A stretch of 64,000 nt of DNA from a candidate division KSB1 bacterium (GCA_034506175.1 JAPDQB010000009.1:1-64000); one strand, 5' to 3'. Numbered from the stretch's first letter, positions 18,081 to 27,034 are shown. The notes: generated from the sequence alone by a model not told the origin. Translations and numbers: made by a program.

Positions 18081-18120
18081 AACATCCTCCTTTCATGATT
18101 AAGAAAGTTTTTCAAACTAA

Positions 18121-18180
18121 GCACGTTACACGTTTCACGTTACACGTTACACGAAAAAAACACGTATCACGTTACACGTC
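18121..18180. repeat. GTTACACG-family repeat array
   Basis: Four copies of an ACGTTACACG-like word occur in 60 bp. The TAA stop codon of the ABC ATPase gene (18172-18174) lies inside it. Confidence 0.75.
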
Positions 18181-19059
18181 TTTCCATGAATCCGGATGCG
18201 ACAAATCAAACTCGCTGATGTGCTGTTTGTAGTCCTTGACAAAACCGCGCAATTTGACTTCTTCGAGAAGCTGGTTGAATTCCGGCGAATATTTGACCCG
18301 CGTGGCGGCCGGGCCGGGCAGTTTGCGATCCATCACGATTTTGGCGCCTTCGGCGGGGCCATCGTCTGTGGTGTAATAGGGCGACAGCACGATGATTCTG
18401 GTTCCGAGAAACAAAGCTTCTTCAAGGTCGTGGGTCACAAAGAAAATCGTCATCTCGAATTGTTCCCACAGCTCGAGCAGAAAGACTTGCATGTCTTCGC
18501 GCGTGCCGGGATCGAGCGCGCCGAACGGCTCGTCCATCAAAATGATTTTTGGTTTCATGATCAGCGCCTGCGCGATCGCCACGCGCTGCTGCATGCCGCC
18601 GGAAAGCTCGTGGGGATACTTGTTGGCGTGTTCGCTCAGTCGCATGCGTTCGAGAAATGTCGTGGCTTCGTTGACCCAGCTCTTATGGCGGCGCCGATAG
18701 CCGGGATACCAGAAATATTTTTCCAAGAAGTGAATTTGCTCCAGCTCCAAGCCGAAAATGATGTTTTCCAAAACCGTGAGGTGGGGAAAAAGCGAATATT
18801 TTTGAAAGACAATGCCGCGATCGCGATTGGGCGGACCGGCGATGATGTCGTCGATTCGCACCGTGCCGGATTTGGCGCGCTCCCAGCCGACAATGAGCCG
18901 CAACAGCGTGGTCTTGCCGCAACCGCTCGGCCCCACGACGGTGACAAACTCGTTGGGCCGGACTTTTAAATCAATATCGTTGAGAATCGTCGCCAGCTTG
19001 CCATCACGCGGATAGCGCTGGTACACGTCATCAAGTTTCACAACAAAGATATCGTTCAT
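18172..19059 (-). CDS. ABC importer ATP-binding subunit, nitrate/taurine/urea type
   Basis: 295 residues. Walker A is GPSGCGKTT (~43-51), the Q-loop is VFQKYSLFP, the signature LSGGMQQR, Walker B IILMDEP and the H-loop THD, all intact. The overall form is that of SsuB/TauB/NrtD ATPases, with an insertion of ~25 residues after the Q-loop (HFLEKYFWYPGYRRRHKS) and a ~45-residue C-terminal extension. It energises uptake through the permease encoded just upstream; the binding protein follows in the same transcript. The stop codon is contributed by a GTTACACG repeat. Confidence 0.9.
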   Translation of the reverse strand: MNDIFVVKLDDVYQRYPRDGKLATILNDIDLKVRPNEFVTVVGPSGCGKTTLLRLIVGWERAKSGTVRIDDIIAGPPNRDRGIVFQKYSLFPHLTVLENIIFGLELEQIHFLEKYFWYPGYRRRHKSWVNEATTFLERMRLSEHANKYPHELSGGMQQRVAIAQALIMKPKIILMDEPFGALDPGTREDMQVFLLELWEQFEMTIFFVTHDLEEALFLGTRIIVLSPYYTTDDGPAEGAKIVMDRKLPGPAATRVKYSPEFNQLLEEVKLRGFVKDYKQHISEFDLSHPDSWKDV

Positions 19060-19106
19060 GCCGCCGTCTACTTAATTCTTTTTCTCTTTTTTGTTTTTAT
19101 CTTTTT

Positions 19107-19925
19107 TTATTGCTGCTGCCAGCGAAACCCCTTTTTCACCCACAACCGTAAAAGAAAATCCATCAAAAATGCCAGCAAGGCAATCCAAATCACATACGGA
19201 ATGATGATGTCCATTGCCAAATAGCGCCGCACGACGAAGATGCGATAGCCGAGCCCTTCGGTGGCGGCGATGGATTCGGCGGCGATGAGAAACAGCCACG
19301 CGCCTTTGAGATTGAGCCGCACCGAGTCCAGCGCTTTGGGAAAAATTTGCGGCAGCACGACTTTGTATGTCGCCTCAAAATCCGAAGCACCGAGCGTGAA
19401 GGCTTTGACGAATTGCTCCCGCGGAATTTCTTTGGCGCGCAAATAGGTGTCGAGCGTAATTGTCGGCACGATGCCGATGAAAATCAGCGCGACTTTCGCC
19501 GTTTCTTCCAATCCCAAAAGAATGAACAGAATCGGCAGCAAAGCGAGCGCCGGTATCTTGTCAAGAAAGGTCACGAACTTCAGGAAATTCGCTTCAAAGA
19601 ACGGCATCACGCCGAGGTGCAGCCCAAACAAGATTCCAACAATAGCAGCGAGCAAAACGCCGATGGCCAAGCGCCGCAAGCTGGCAGCGGTATCCACCCA
19701 AAGCCGAATCTTGCCGTCACGATCCGGCTCCGTTGCGGTTCGCCAAAAACCTTCGGCAAGTTGTTGCGGCGTGGGCGTGACTTTGTCGTCCGGATTTTCC
19801 TGATGGCGTTTTTCCGCAATGGCAAGGTAGCCGGCAACGATCACGACAAACGGCAGAACCGCCAACACGGTTCGCAACCAGGCCGGAAGCTCGGCGTAGA
19901 TGCCGAAGATGTTGCGCAGTCGCAA
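19107..19925 (-). CDS. ABC importer permease subunit, nitrate/taurine/urea type
   Basis: 272 residues with five or six TM helices in the BPD_transp_1 layout. The coupling (EAA) loop is visible as AFTLGASDFEATYKVVLPQIFPKALDSV in short pieces around residues 170-200. Start TTG at 19925 is supported by AAGGAG nine nt upstream. The N-terminal periplasmic loop (EKRHQENPDDKVTPTPQQL) fits the SsuC/TauC group. It lies between the ATPase (47 bp downstream) and the binding-protein gene. Confidence 0.88.
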   Translation of the reverse strand: MRLRNIFGIYAELPAWLRTVLAVLPFVVIVAGYLAIAEKRHQENPDDKVTPTPQQLAEGFWRTATEPDRDGKIRLWVDTAASLRRLAIGVLLAAIVGILFGLHLGVMPFFEANFLKFVTFLDKIPALALLPILFILLGLEETAKVALIFIGIVPTITLDTYLRAKEIPREQFVKAFTLGASDFEATYKVVLPQIFPKALDSVRLNLKGAWLFLIAAESIAATEGLGYRIFVVRRYLAMDIIIPYVIWIALLAFLMDFLLRLWVKKGFRWQQQ

Positions 19926-19963
19926 AGCGGTCGTCTCCTTGTTGTTCGCTCTCTTTTGTAAGT

Positions 19964-20026
19964 CGTGTAACGTGAAACGTGTAACGCGCTTTCATCGTGA
20001 GACCGTTACACGTTCCACGTTACACG
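19964..20026. repeat. GTTACACG-family inverted repeat
   Basis: CGTGTAACGTGAAACGTGTA on the left faces GTTACACGTTCCACGTTACA on the right, forming a long hairpin between the permease and binding-protein genes. Confidence 0.75.
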
Positions 20027-20053
20027 AGAATTTCCAGGAAATTTTCTATCTTC

Positions 20054-21148
20054 TCAAAGTTTACCCTCTGCCGCCATCTGCATGTACTCCGTCGAGAAGC
20101 GCATCTTCACGTTTTTCGGATTGCCCAAAATTTTTCCGTCGGGAAATTGGATGCCGACTTGATCGGCCGAGGTGGCGTTCTCGCCGAGCAACTTGTGCTC
20201 GAAGCAGAATTTGCGGACGAAATCCATGCTGCGGTACAGCTCGGGTGATTGCGTGAATGCAACGGCATCTTGAGCGCGATAGTACATCGCCGTGGTTTTG
20301 AGCTGCTGCTTGAACGACGCCGGCGTGGCGCCGGACAATTCCGCCATGCGCGCAATGGCTTTTTCCGCTTCCGGGCTGCGAGTGGACATGATGCCCATGA
20401 TCTCGTACCACGCGCCAGCCAGCGCTTTACCGAGCTGTGGGTTCTTTTTCAGCACCTCGGTTTTTACCACCAGCAAGTCGAGAATCTCGCCGGGAATCGC
20501 CGCCGAGTCGAACACGCGCGTCACACCGGGCGTTTGCTCGATTTCCAAAGCCATGGGATTCCACGTGACCACGGCTTTTTGCGAGGGGTTGGAAATGAAC
20601 ACCGGCGCAATATCCGCATCGCTGGTGTTGAGAATCTTGACGTCTTTCTCAGTCAGGCCATTGCCTTTCAATTCCAGTGCGCGCACGAGCAAATAATGCG
20701 ACACCGACAACTCCACCAGCGCCACCTGTTTGCCGCGCAGTTGCGGCACCTGCAAATTGTCGCGCGTGTAGAGCACGTCGTTGCCGTTTGAGAAATCGCC
20801 AACGACGACGATGGTGTTGTCAATTCCGGAAGCTGCCGGCATGTCGAGACATTCCATATTGGTCATTACACAGGCATCCGCCTTGCCGGCAACATACGCT
20901 TCGATGGAGGGAATGTAATCGGCCTGGCGCACCTCGATCTCGATCCCGTATTTATCCGCCCATTTTTTGATGATGCCAGACTCCGCCGCATACGGCCACG
21001 GCATCCAGCCGACGTAGATTGACCACATCAAGGTGAATTTTGGTTTTTTGTTTTGGGCGAAGCCGGCCTGATTCAACATGCCGACGATGCCCGTGAGCAG
21101 GATCAAACCAACGGCAATCAAGGCAAAAAACAATTTACTACGCTTCAT
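20054..21148 (-). CDS. ABC substrate-binding protein, putative urea/taurine type
   Basis: 364 residues with AGGAG before the ATG. A signal peptide or membrane anchor at ~8-30 ends near GFAQ. The mature protein opens FTLMWSIYVGWMPWPYAAESG, then YGIEIEVRQADYIPSIEAYVAGKADA, which is the NMT1/SsuA-like fold of the group found in urea-carboxylase regions of proteobacteria. No urea carboxylase or allophanate hydrolase lies in this window, so the ligand is open. It feeds the permease and ATPase encoded downstream. It is one of three binding-protein-like genes in the cluster. Confidence 0.85.
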   Translation of the reverse strand: MKRSKLFFALIAVGLILLTGIVGMLNQAGFAQNKKPKFTLMWSIYVGWMPWPYAAESGIIKKWADKYGIEIEVRQADYIPSIEAYVAGKADACVMTNMECLDMPAASGIDNTIVVVGDFSNGNDVLYTRDNLQVPQLRGKQVALVELSVSHYLLVRALELKGNGLTEKDVKILNTSDADIAPVFISNPSQKAVVTWNPMALEIEQTPGVTRVFDSAAIPGEILDLLVVKTEVLKKNPQLGKALAGAWYEIMGIMSTRSPEAEKAIARMAELSGATPASFKQQLKTTAMYYRAQDAVAFTQSPELYRSMDFVRKFCFEHKLLGENATSADQVGIQFPDGKILGNPKNVKMRFSTEYMQMAAEGKL

Positions 21149-21258
21149 CTGCGTTTGCTCCTATAATAAAATTTTTCCTTTTCAAGAAATCTCTTTGTTT
21201 GAAAAAAGATCCCTACGGGATGACAAGTGGAATCACCACACATTTTCAAAGCAAGATC

Positions 21259-21281
21259 GTTACACGTCTCACGTTACACGA
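21259..21281. repeat. GTTACACG-family repeat, short copy
   Basis: CGTTACACGTCTCACGTTAC, a single unit just downstream of the pspA gene end. Confidence 0.6.
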
Positions 21282-21285
21282 AAAG

Positions 21286-22125
21286 TCAAATCTTCGGCCG
21301 GTCATTTCCGGTGCCCGCTGTTTGCTTGGCAGCCTCTTTTTCCGCCGGCGCGGCCTGTGCTTCCTTCTGTGCCTTGCGCGCGGCGAGCATCCTAGCGAAA
21401 ACATCGCCGCTTTCGGAAGAGCGGCCGGCCTCGGCATACATGGTGTCTTGCAATTCGACATTCGTGCCGGCCATTTTTTCCGTAACCCGCGCTTGCGCCG
21501 TCAGCCGGCGATTCTCTTCGAGCACCAGCGACACCGGCCCGTCTTCAAACGAAGTCTTGATGCCCATCAAACGATGATTGAGCTCGATGATGCGCTGCGC
21601 CGAGACGAAATCGGCAATCGCTTCGGCTTTCTTCGCCGGCAGCGACTGGATGTACGCCTGCATCTTGGTGAGCTGCAGCATGTATTTTTTCATGCTGTCT
21701 TCGTATTGCTTGATCTGCTCCGCCAGGCTTTTCTGCCGCTCTTCAACTTCGTTGATGCGGCTTTGAAAGCGCGTGAACGCGGCTTGATGCTGCGCAAAGG
21801 CGTCATTGTTGCCTTCGGCCTGCGCCTTTTCCGCCAGGGCCAGCGCCCCTTCGCGCTTTTTTAGCAGATCTTTTTCCTCGTTGTTCAGGCGCTCCAATTC
21901 GAGGCGCTTGGTTTCGATAACGTTCTCGACCTCGGCCACCGCAGACTCGAGCTGCTTGTATTCCTGCACCTTTTGATTCATCTCGATATCAAAGGCGTCG
22001 CGAATGCCGGAGGTCGAGCCGGTGAACTGTTTGTTGGCCGCGCGCACGAGGCCGAGCGCTTTGCGGACACGATAGAACGTGATGAAGCGCCACAACGCTT
22101 GTAGAATGCCAGGTTGTTCTTCCAT
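21286..22125 (-). CDS. pspA: PspA/IM30-family membrane-stress protein
   Basis: 279 residues, nearly all predicted helical with heptad-like charged/Ala patterns from ~45 to ~215 (EYKQLESAVAEVENVIETK, LAEKAQAEGNNDAFAQHQA). This is the PspA/IM30 (ESCRT-III-like) layout. The N-terminal segment is longer and less amphipathic than in E. coli PspA, and the C-terminus has an Ala/Lys/Glu-rich tail of ~40 residues. Such proteins coat and mend the inner membrane. Here it lies in one transcript with an ABC importer and SBP/OmpA proteins, not with pspBC or pspF. Confidence 0.75.
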   Translation of the reverse strand: MEEQPGILQALWRFITFYRVRKALGLVRAANKQFTGSTSGIRDAFDIEMNQKVQEYKQLESAVAEVENVIETKRLELERLNNEEKDLLKKREGALALAEKAQAEGNNDAFAQHQAAFTRFQSRINEVEERQKSLAEQIKQYEDSMKKYMLQLTKMQAYIQSLPAKKAEAIADFVSAQRIIELNHRLMGIKTSFEDGPVSLVLEENRRLTAQARVTEKMAGTNVELQDTMYAEAGRSSESGDVFARMLAARKAQKEAQAAPAEKEAAKQTAGTGNDRPKI

Positions 22126-22171
22126 CGGGATGTTGCTCCTTTCATATTCTCGTTTGGTAGGGTGATGCCAT

Positions 22172-23089
22172 TTACTTTCGATACAGAGTTACAATGAACT
22201 CCTCGCCGCTTTCAATGAAATCCGGTTCGCGCCCTCCCAATTTTTTCATTTCACGCACAACCATCGGAATGCCGCGACCGAGCTTTTCGACAAAGTGATA
22301 ATCCTGCAAAAATTTCATCAGAATCGGGTTGCGTGGAACGTGCGTTGATTCTTTCATTTTCTCGACCGTGACGCCATTCGGCAAGCGGCCTGGGCTGTGA
22401 ATTTCCAGACGATCCTCAAACAAAAAGATCCGCACATTGCCCATGAGGCCCCAACGACGATGCAGCAAGGCATTGACAATCAATTCGCGCAAAACTTTAT
22501 CTGGAAAAATGATTTGCTCCACTCGTTTCATGCCTTCAATTGTCGAAGCGCTTGGCAAATTCAAGCTCAACACGCGCTGCGCATCTTCGATGACTTGAGG
22601 CAATGGACCGCTTAAACTTTTTCGATCCAGCAGCTCGTCGCCAATCTCGTTTCCTTTAAAATGTGCAAACAAAACCTCACTTTGCGGCAAGAACCGTTCC
22701 GGTTGCAGGCCAAACATTAACATGCCCACGACAGTGGTCGAGTTGCCGGCTTGCGACAAAATGTCGAGATTTTCCAACAGCCGGTCGCGGGCTGTTTCAT
22801 CTTCGTCAGCGAGATTGATATGCGCCGGATGCAAATTGTGAAAATAATCGAGCAATTTTTGCCAATTCAAATCTTTCAGGCTTGTATTGGATATTGGCGT
22901 GGTCTCGTAATGAACCAGGCCGGAATCCTGAAACAGCCGCGAGAGTTCTTCGCCGAGCAAAATTTTGCCGCCTTGAAAATTGAGAAAAGAAACTATTTCC
23001 TTGGCTAAGTCCTCGGGCTTGACTTGCTCGGATTTAAATTCGAGATACGAGCTTTCGCCGGTCGCAATGAGATTTTTAAGTTCATTCAT
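22172..23089 (-). CDS. AlbA_2/Schlafen-like ATP-binding regulator with internal deletion
   Basis: The start at 23089 (MNELKNLIATGESSYLEFKSE) is preferred to the upstream in-frame start at 23116. The family begins with an AlbA_2 domain whose core runs from the ESxxLEFK motif through FxNxxGGxILxG and on to RxG. Here FLNFQGGKILLG is followed directly by EELSRLFQDSGLVHYE, which in relatives lies ~90 residues later; most of the nucleotide-binding domain is missing, yet the frame is kept. The rest (LRELIVNALLHRRW, GRLPNGVT, GRGIPMVVREM) is a normal HATPase_c_4 C-terminal domain. Activity is doubtful. Confidence 0.7.
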   Translation of the reverse strand: MNELKNLIATGESSYLEFKSEQVKPEDLAKEIVSFLNFQGGKILLGEELSRLFQDSGLVHYETTPISNTSLKDLNWQKLLDYFHNLHPAHINLADEDETARDRLLENLDILSQAGNSTTVVGMLMFGLQPERFLPQSEVLFAHFKGNEIGDELLDRKSLSGPLPQVIEDAQRVLSLNLPSASTIEGMKRVEQIIFPDKVLRELIVNALLHRRWGLMGNVRIFLFEDRLEIHSPGRLPNGVTVEKMKESTHVPRNPILMKFLQDYHFVEKLGRGIPMVVREMKKLGGREPDFIESGEEFIVTLYRK

Positions 23090-23132
23090 AAAGCACCCAA
23101 CGCGGACAAGCCGCAACCAAAAAGATTTGCTC

Positions 23133-23197
23133 GCTCACAGAAATGGAACGCTCACCGAAGTGATTTTTTTTCTGTGAGAGTTCCACTTCTGTGAGCC
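23133..23197. repeat. Inverted repeat, CTCACAGAA word family
   Basis: GCTCACAGAAATGGAACG on the left is mirrored by GTTCCACTTCTGTGAGCC on the right, with GTGAGAG/CTCACC words inside. The layout equals the repeat at 38436, in which the word is CCCACAGAA. Confidence 0.7.
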
Positions 23198-23258
23198 AAA
23201 AGTCTTTGCTTTTTTTTGTACATATTTTACTTGTTAGAGACCATTGCCATATTGGGAG

Positions 23259-24173
23259 CTAATTGGCCTTCTCGCCAGCCGCCAGGTAAATCTCATCTGC
23301 TGCACTCATATTTCTGATCCGCGTTTCCACCCGCCGCGCCGCTGCTACGGCCGTTTCCAGGCGCGTGATGGCATTATCGACGTTGGCTTTTGGCAAAGTC
23401 AGAGCGGATTCGGCGCCGGCAAATTGCATGTAGGCCTCTTCAAGGCTCGCTTCGCAGGCTTCCGCTTCGGCAAATAATTCAGCCAACGCGCTTTGACGCT
23501 GGCGATAAGAATTGATCCGCTGTTGATTCAACTCGATGCGGCGCTCCAGTGCGCTCGACTCACGATCGGTGGCGGTTTCTCGCAGCTTTTGTAATTGCTT
23601 CTGCCACTCCTGCACTTCGCGTTCGAGTTTTTCAGCGTTGATCTCCCGCAGCGCGCGCGTAATCTCCGCGGCGGTGCGCAGCACCTCGACGCCCTGAAAA
23701 TAGGTATCTTCGGCAAGTATCTGCAGCCGCATGGATTGCATGGACGCGCTTTGGGTTTCGCGCGCTTGCAAAAAGTTTTTGAACTTCTGATAAGCCTGGT
23801 GCAATTCCAGCGCGGCTTGCGCGCCGTCAGGATCATTTATCCGGCGAAACTCATCGCGAATGGCAACGATTTCGTTTTCGCGATTGGCGCGGCGCTGCGC
23901 CAATTGCGCGCGCACGTAATTTTGCGCCAGCTTTTCGCCGCGAATGAAATAGTTGAAGATGAAAGTTCCGACACTGAGAAAACCGGCGCCCACCGCGAGC
24001 AGGAGGGAGGCCTGATTGGCACCAAACGCCAGCATGTACAATCCGGACAAAACCGCGATCGCCGCGGAAAACGTCGTGAGCGGATGCTGCAAGGTTTCAG
24101 TCAAGATGTGTTTCTCGATGGCGCCGGGCGTCACATTTAAAGATTGAGATTTTGTCGGACTTTCAGAATTCAC
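23259..24173 (-). CDS. Two-TM coiled-coil membrane protein of the PspA cluster
   Basis: 304 residues. Two TM helices lie at about 35-75 (FSAAIAVLSGLYMLAFGA, LLLAVGAGFLSVGTFIFNYF). Residues ~80-300 form a long charged helix region with Glu/Arg/Gln heptads. No catalytic motif is seen. The position between the SBP-OmpA gene and pspA suggests a membrane anchor or docking partner for PspA. A short N-terminal tail faces the same side as the coiled coil, probably the cytoplasm. No named family is recognised. Confidence 0.7.
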   Translation of the reverse strand: MNSESPTKSQSLNVTPGAIEKHILTETLQHPLTTFSAAIAVLSGLYMLAFGANQASLLLAVGAGFLSVGTFIFNYFIRGEKLAQNYVRAQLAQRRANRENEIVAIRDEFRRINDPDGAQAALELHQAYQKFKNFLQARETQSASMQSMRLQILAEDTYFQGVEVLRTAAEITRALREINAEKLEREVQEWQKQLQKLRETATDRESSALERRIELNQQRINSYRQRQSALAELFAEAEACEASLEEAYMQFAGAESALTLPKANVDNAITRLETAVAAARRVETRIRNMSAADEIYLAAGEKAN

Positions 24174-24215
24174 GGCGGCTAAGTTTTATACAAAAGTGTT
24201 TTCAACGATTCTTCA

Positions 24216-24300
24216 GCCCGCCAAACACGCGGAAAAACGCGAAAGTTTTTTATTTTTCTTTTGACATGCTCTTTCGCGTTTTTAGTGTGTTTCGCAGGCG
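24216..24300. repeat. Long inverted repeat, ACACGCGAAA word family
   Basis: GCCCGCCAAACACGCGGAAA at the left is mirrored by GCGTTTTTAGTGTGTTTCGC at the right, with a second pair ACGCGAAAG/CTTTCGCGT inside. A half-length relative lies at 49187-49248. Confidence 0.75.
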
Positions 24301-24315
24301 AATAAGCTGCGCAGA

Positions 24316-25884
24316 TTAAAGCGTATTTTCTTCCACCAACACAAACTCGACGCGCGGCAGGCGATACTGATACGCACGCTCGGATTCATTCGGCAAGCGG
24401 GGGAGAGGCTGCGCTGAGCCCAGCCCCACGGCGCGCAAACGGTCGGGGTCGATGCCGTGCACCACTTCGAGATATTTTTTCACCGCTTCGGCGCGCTCTT
24501 GTGAGAGCTTGAGATCGGCCTCGGCGTCGTAACCGCGTGAGGTGTGGCCTTTGATCAAAACGCGATATTGTGGATAATTGTTGATGAGCGCCTGGGCGGC
24601 GGCATCGACTTCCAGCTTGCCGGCGAGAGCCAAGATGCCCGCGCTTTGCTGAAACGTTATCGGCCGGATCGCCATCGTGCCGATTTCGCGCAGCGCTTTC
24701 CATTGCCCATCGGAAAGCGAGGCGAAATCCTTTGGTGCGGTCGGTGGCGTGCCCAAGCTGGCGAGTCCGCCGCTCTGATAAAGCTCCGCCACAAAATCGC
24801 GGTTGGTGATGAGAAACGGATTGTTCTCCAGCGGATCGGCGCTCAGCTCGCCGTTGCGGATCATGATGTCGGTTATGGAGCGAATGGAGTTGATGATCTG
24901 CTCGTCACCGACAACGCCGCTGCTGCTGAGATTGAACCATTGCAGCGCATTCTCCGCGAGATCGGCATAATCGATTTTGTTCAGAATATGCTCGATGGCT
25001 TTCTCGTTGAAACCGGCGGATTTCGCAAACTCTTTGAGCATGCGCGGCCGGTCGTTGGTGTAAATCTGGATCGCGCGAAAATAGTCGCGATGAAACATTT
25101 TCACCAGTTCCGGACGCTTGCGGATGGCCTCGCGGCTGAACACGATGACGTCGATGATCAAGCCGCGCACCTGCTCGGAGCTGAAAATGACTTTGACGCC
25201 GTTGATTTGGAGCGCGCGCGACACATCCGGCTCCCAGAGAATCGCCACGTCGGCGAGCTTCTTTTGCAATTTTTCCAGCGCATCTTTTGAGCCTTGGGCT
25301 TCGACGCGCCATGGGCCGGAATAACGAAGCTGGTCGAGGCCGAAATGCACAACGGGAATGCTCAAGAGAAACGAGCTGGGCGAATCCGGCGTAAACGCGA
25401 TGCGCAGATTGGCGTTGTTCAGCGCATTAATTTTGATTTCATGGCCATTCGTGGCCGTTACGCGATCCGTATAGCCGACGATCGCATCCGCGCCTTTGGA
25501 CTCGCTGATGACGGCGGTGATGACGCCAGGAAATTTGTGTGCCGCGCCGTGAGTCAGATACGAGTTGATCGGCAGCACGATGAAATCATATTTGCCCGCG
25601 GCGAATTTTTGCAAGCGTTCGGCATACGCGCCGCCATCGTCCGTCCATTCGAGCAAAAAGCCCTGCTGCGCCAGCGCGCGTTTCATCTCGCTGGAGCGGA
25701 TGAATTCGTAGCCAATGTAATTGTCACCGGCGCCGGCAATTTTGCCTTGAATCTTCGCGGCATCCGAGGTGGCGACTTGGCCCTTGGCAAAAAAGCGGGG
25801 CGCGAGAAATTTCCACACCCCGATGGCCAATGCCCCTAAGATGAGCAGCAAAAAGACGCCGATGGTTGAGCGTTTGATGGGCAT
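24316..25884 (-). CDS. Membrane-anchored solute-binding protein fused to OmpA domain
   Basis: 522 residues. A single N-terminal TM helix (~10-30) with no cleavage site anchors the protein. Residues ~50-365 are a type-2 periplasmic binding fold (NMT1/PstS-like): GGAYAERLQKFAAGKYDFIVLPINSY, NANLRIAFTPDSPSSFLL, ADVAILWEP. Residues ~410-520 are an OmpA C-terminal domain with YRVLIKGHTSRG and LSQERAEAVKKYL, the peptidoglycan-binding signature. It probably links ligand sensing in the periplasm to the cell wall. A 115-bp copy of its 5' end lies at 27035, beyond the HEPN pair. Confidence 0.85.
   Translation of the reverse strand: MPIKRSTIGVFLLLILGALAIGVWKFLAPRFFAKGQVATSDAAKIQGKIAGAGDNYIGYEFIRSSEMKRALAQQGFLLEWTDDGGAYAERLQKFAAGKYDFIVLPINSYLTHGAAHKFPGVITAVISESKGADAIVGYTDRVTATNGHEIKINALNNANLRIAFTPDSPSSFLLSIPVVHFGLDQLRYSGPWRVEAQGSKDALEKLQKKLADVAILWEPDVSRALQINGVKVIFSSEQVRGLIIDVIVFSREAIRKRPELVKMFHRDYFRAIQIYTNDRPRMLKEFAKSAGFNEKAIEHILNKIDYADLAENALQWFNLSSSGVVGDEQIINSIRSITDIMIRNGELSADPLENNPFLITNRDFVAELYQSGGLASLGTPPTAPKDFASLSDGQWKALREIGTMAIRPITFQQSAGILALAGKLEVDAAAQALINNYPQYRVLIKGHTSRGYDAEADLKLSQERAEAVKKYLEVVHGIDPDRLRAVGLGSAQPLPRLPNESERAYQYRLPRVEFVLVEENTL
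25766..25884. repeat. Direct repeat, left copy (5' end of SBP-OmpA gene)
   Basis: This segment (first ~38 codons of the SBP-OmpA gene) is repeated at 27035-27149 with few changes; the middle ~75 bp look identical. The two copies bracket the HEPN pair. Confidence 0.85.
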
Positions 25885-25958
25885 GCTTGTTGCTTTTAAA
25901 AGTTAGCTTAAAAAAAATTGACTTACATAACATTGAACTATCATTGCAATTTATTATC

Positions 25959-26387
25959 TCAACTACGCAACCGGCGTTCATAATCGAGAATGCCCTGGCG
26001 AATCTTGTTGCATCGCGTTGGCGATTGGCGGGCGACGTCCAAATAATCAATTCCTATAGCAGCCGATTTAGCCAGCAAGGCACAAGTGTTGGTGTCGAGA
26101 AACGATTTATCCTCGAGATCATAATCCGCCGTCAAGCGATGTTTGTGCAACTGCGCCAGCAAGCGAGAAACCTCTTGCATCTGCTGATCGCCGCAATTGT
26201 TTAAGCGATGTCGAACTTCACCGTGAGCCTGCGGACCTTGGGAGCAAGGCACTTGTAAATCTTTGATAAAAGCTCGGCTTTCGTGAAAAAGAGCATAATA
26301 ACCGCGGCTTATTGCCGATCGCAGCAGCGCTTCCTCTTTGCGCTTCAAAAGATATTCAGAAGCCCTCAGAAATTCTCGTCCAGTCAT
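25959..26387 (-). CDS. HEPN-domain protein (UPF0332-like)
   Basis: 142 residues. SAISRGYYALFHESRAFI at ~24-41 is the core of HEPN proteins of the UPF0332 group (consensus SRxYYAxFHxAxA). A second helix pair carries LLAQLHKHRLTADYD, which includes the common HRxxADY turn. HEPN proteins are often ribonuclease toxins in two-gene modules. The partner gene lies 21 bp upstream in the same direction. The pair is bracketed by direct copies of the neighbouring core gene, so it looks like an inserted cassette. Confidence 0.8.
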   Translation of the reverse strand: MTGREFLRASEYLLKRKEEALLRSAISRGYYALFHESRAFIKDLQVPCSQGPQAHGEVRHRLNNCGDQQMQEVSRLLAQLHKHRLTADYDLEDKSFLDTNTCALLAKSAAIGIDYLDVARQSPTRCNKIRQGILDYERRLRS

Positions 26388-26408
26388 TTCTCAACTCTTT
26401 TAATGCGC

Positions 26409-26945
26409 TTATGCGGTGCCAAGCCCGCCGATGCCGAGTAGAATTTTATCGCTTTTGTCGGGCGGAAGTCGTTGAGCCATTAGACGATTAAAAAACAAAT
26501 ATTGTTCGAGAACGTTGTCAACCTTTCCGGAAACCTGGATGTTGATAGCGATCCAACTTTCATCTTCAACTTCCCAATCAAATTCATAAGCCAGTTTTAT
26601 CGTTTTTACCGAAGGAAAGCATTCGTGCACCAGGCGAAGCGCTGTTTCAAGGTGCGGGAAAAGCGCGTTTTTTCGGGCAAATTGCCAAACCGAATCAGGC
26701 ATTTCGACGCCGGCAATTTTTTTCGAAGCAGATAGCGGTCGCTCTTGCGTTTTGGATAAACGGCTTGAATAAGGCTTCAAGATTTTTGTGGCTTTTGCTT
26801 TGAGCGTTTGGGTGAGCACGCCATATTCCACCTGCGTCTCAGAAACCTTGTTCGGCCTCTGATGGATTTTTTCATCTCCCGCAGGATATCGTGACTTCTT
26901 TGCGGGCATTTCTTTATTTTTTCGCTGCATGGCAACGGGCTCCAT
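26409..26945 (-). CDS. Putative partner/antitoxin of the HEPN protein
   Basis: 178 residues. The first ~75 are basic and disordered in appearance (Lys/Arg/Pro/Ser-rich). Residues ~90-178 form an alpha/beta domain: FPSVKTIKLAYEFDWEVEDESWIAINIQVSG and VLEQYLFFNRLMAQRLP. Proteins with this domain frequently sit directly ahead of HEPN genes, as here. A role as antitoxin is inference from position. No DNA-binding motif is certain. Confidence 0.6.
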   Translation of the reverse strand: MEPVAMQRKNKEMPAKKSRYPAGDEKIHQRPNKVSETQVEYGVLTQTLKAKATKILKPYSSRLSKTQERPLSASKKIAGVEMPDSVWQFARKNALFPHLETALRLVHECFPSVKTIKLAYEFDWEVEDESWIAINIQVSGKVDNVLEQYLFFNRLMAQRLPPDKSDKILLGIGGLGTA

Positions 26946-27034
26946 TCACTCAATTTTGTTTTAGTTGATCACTCATCAAATGTAAAGAAATTCAACTGCA
27001 CATGCAACTAATCCCAAAATTTAGCGCATCGAAA

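Noticed and set aside
18172-21148. Calling the importer a nitrate or taurine transporter outright
   Set aside because: The binding protein looks closer to the urea-carboxylase-region group, but no pathway gene supports any one ligand, so the substrate is left open.
17551-21281. GTTACACG repeats as a CRISPR array
   Set aside because: Units are shorter than CRISPR repeats, spacing is irregular, sequences between copies are genes, and no cas gene is present.
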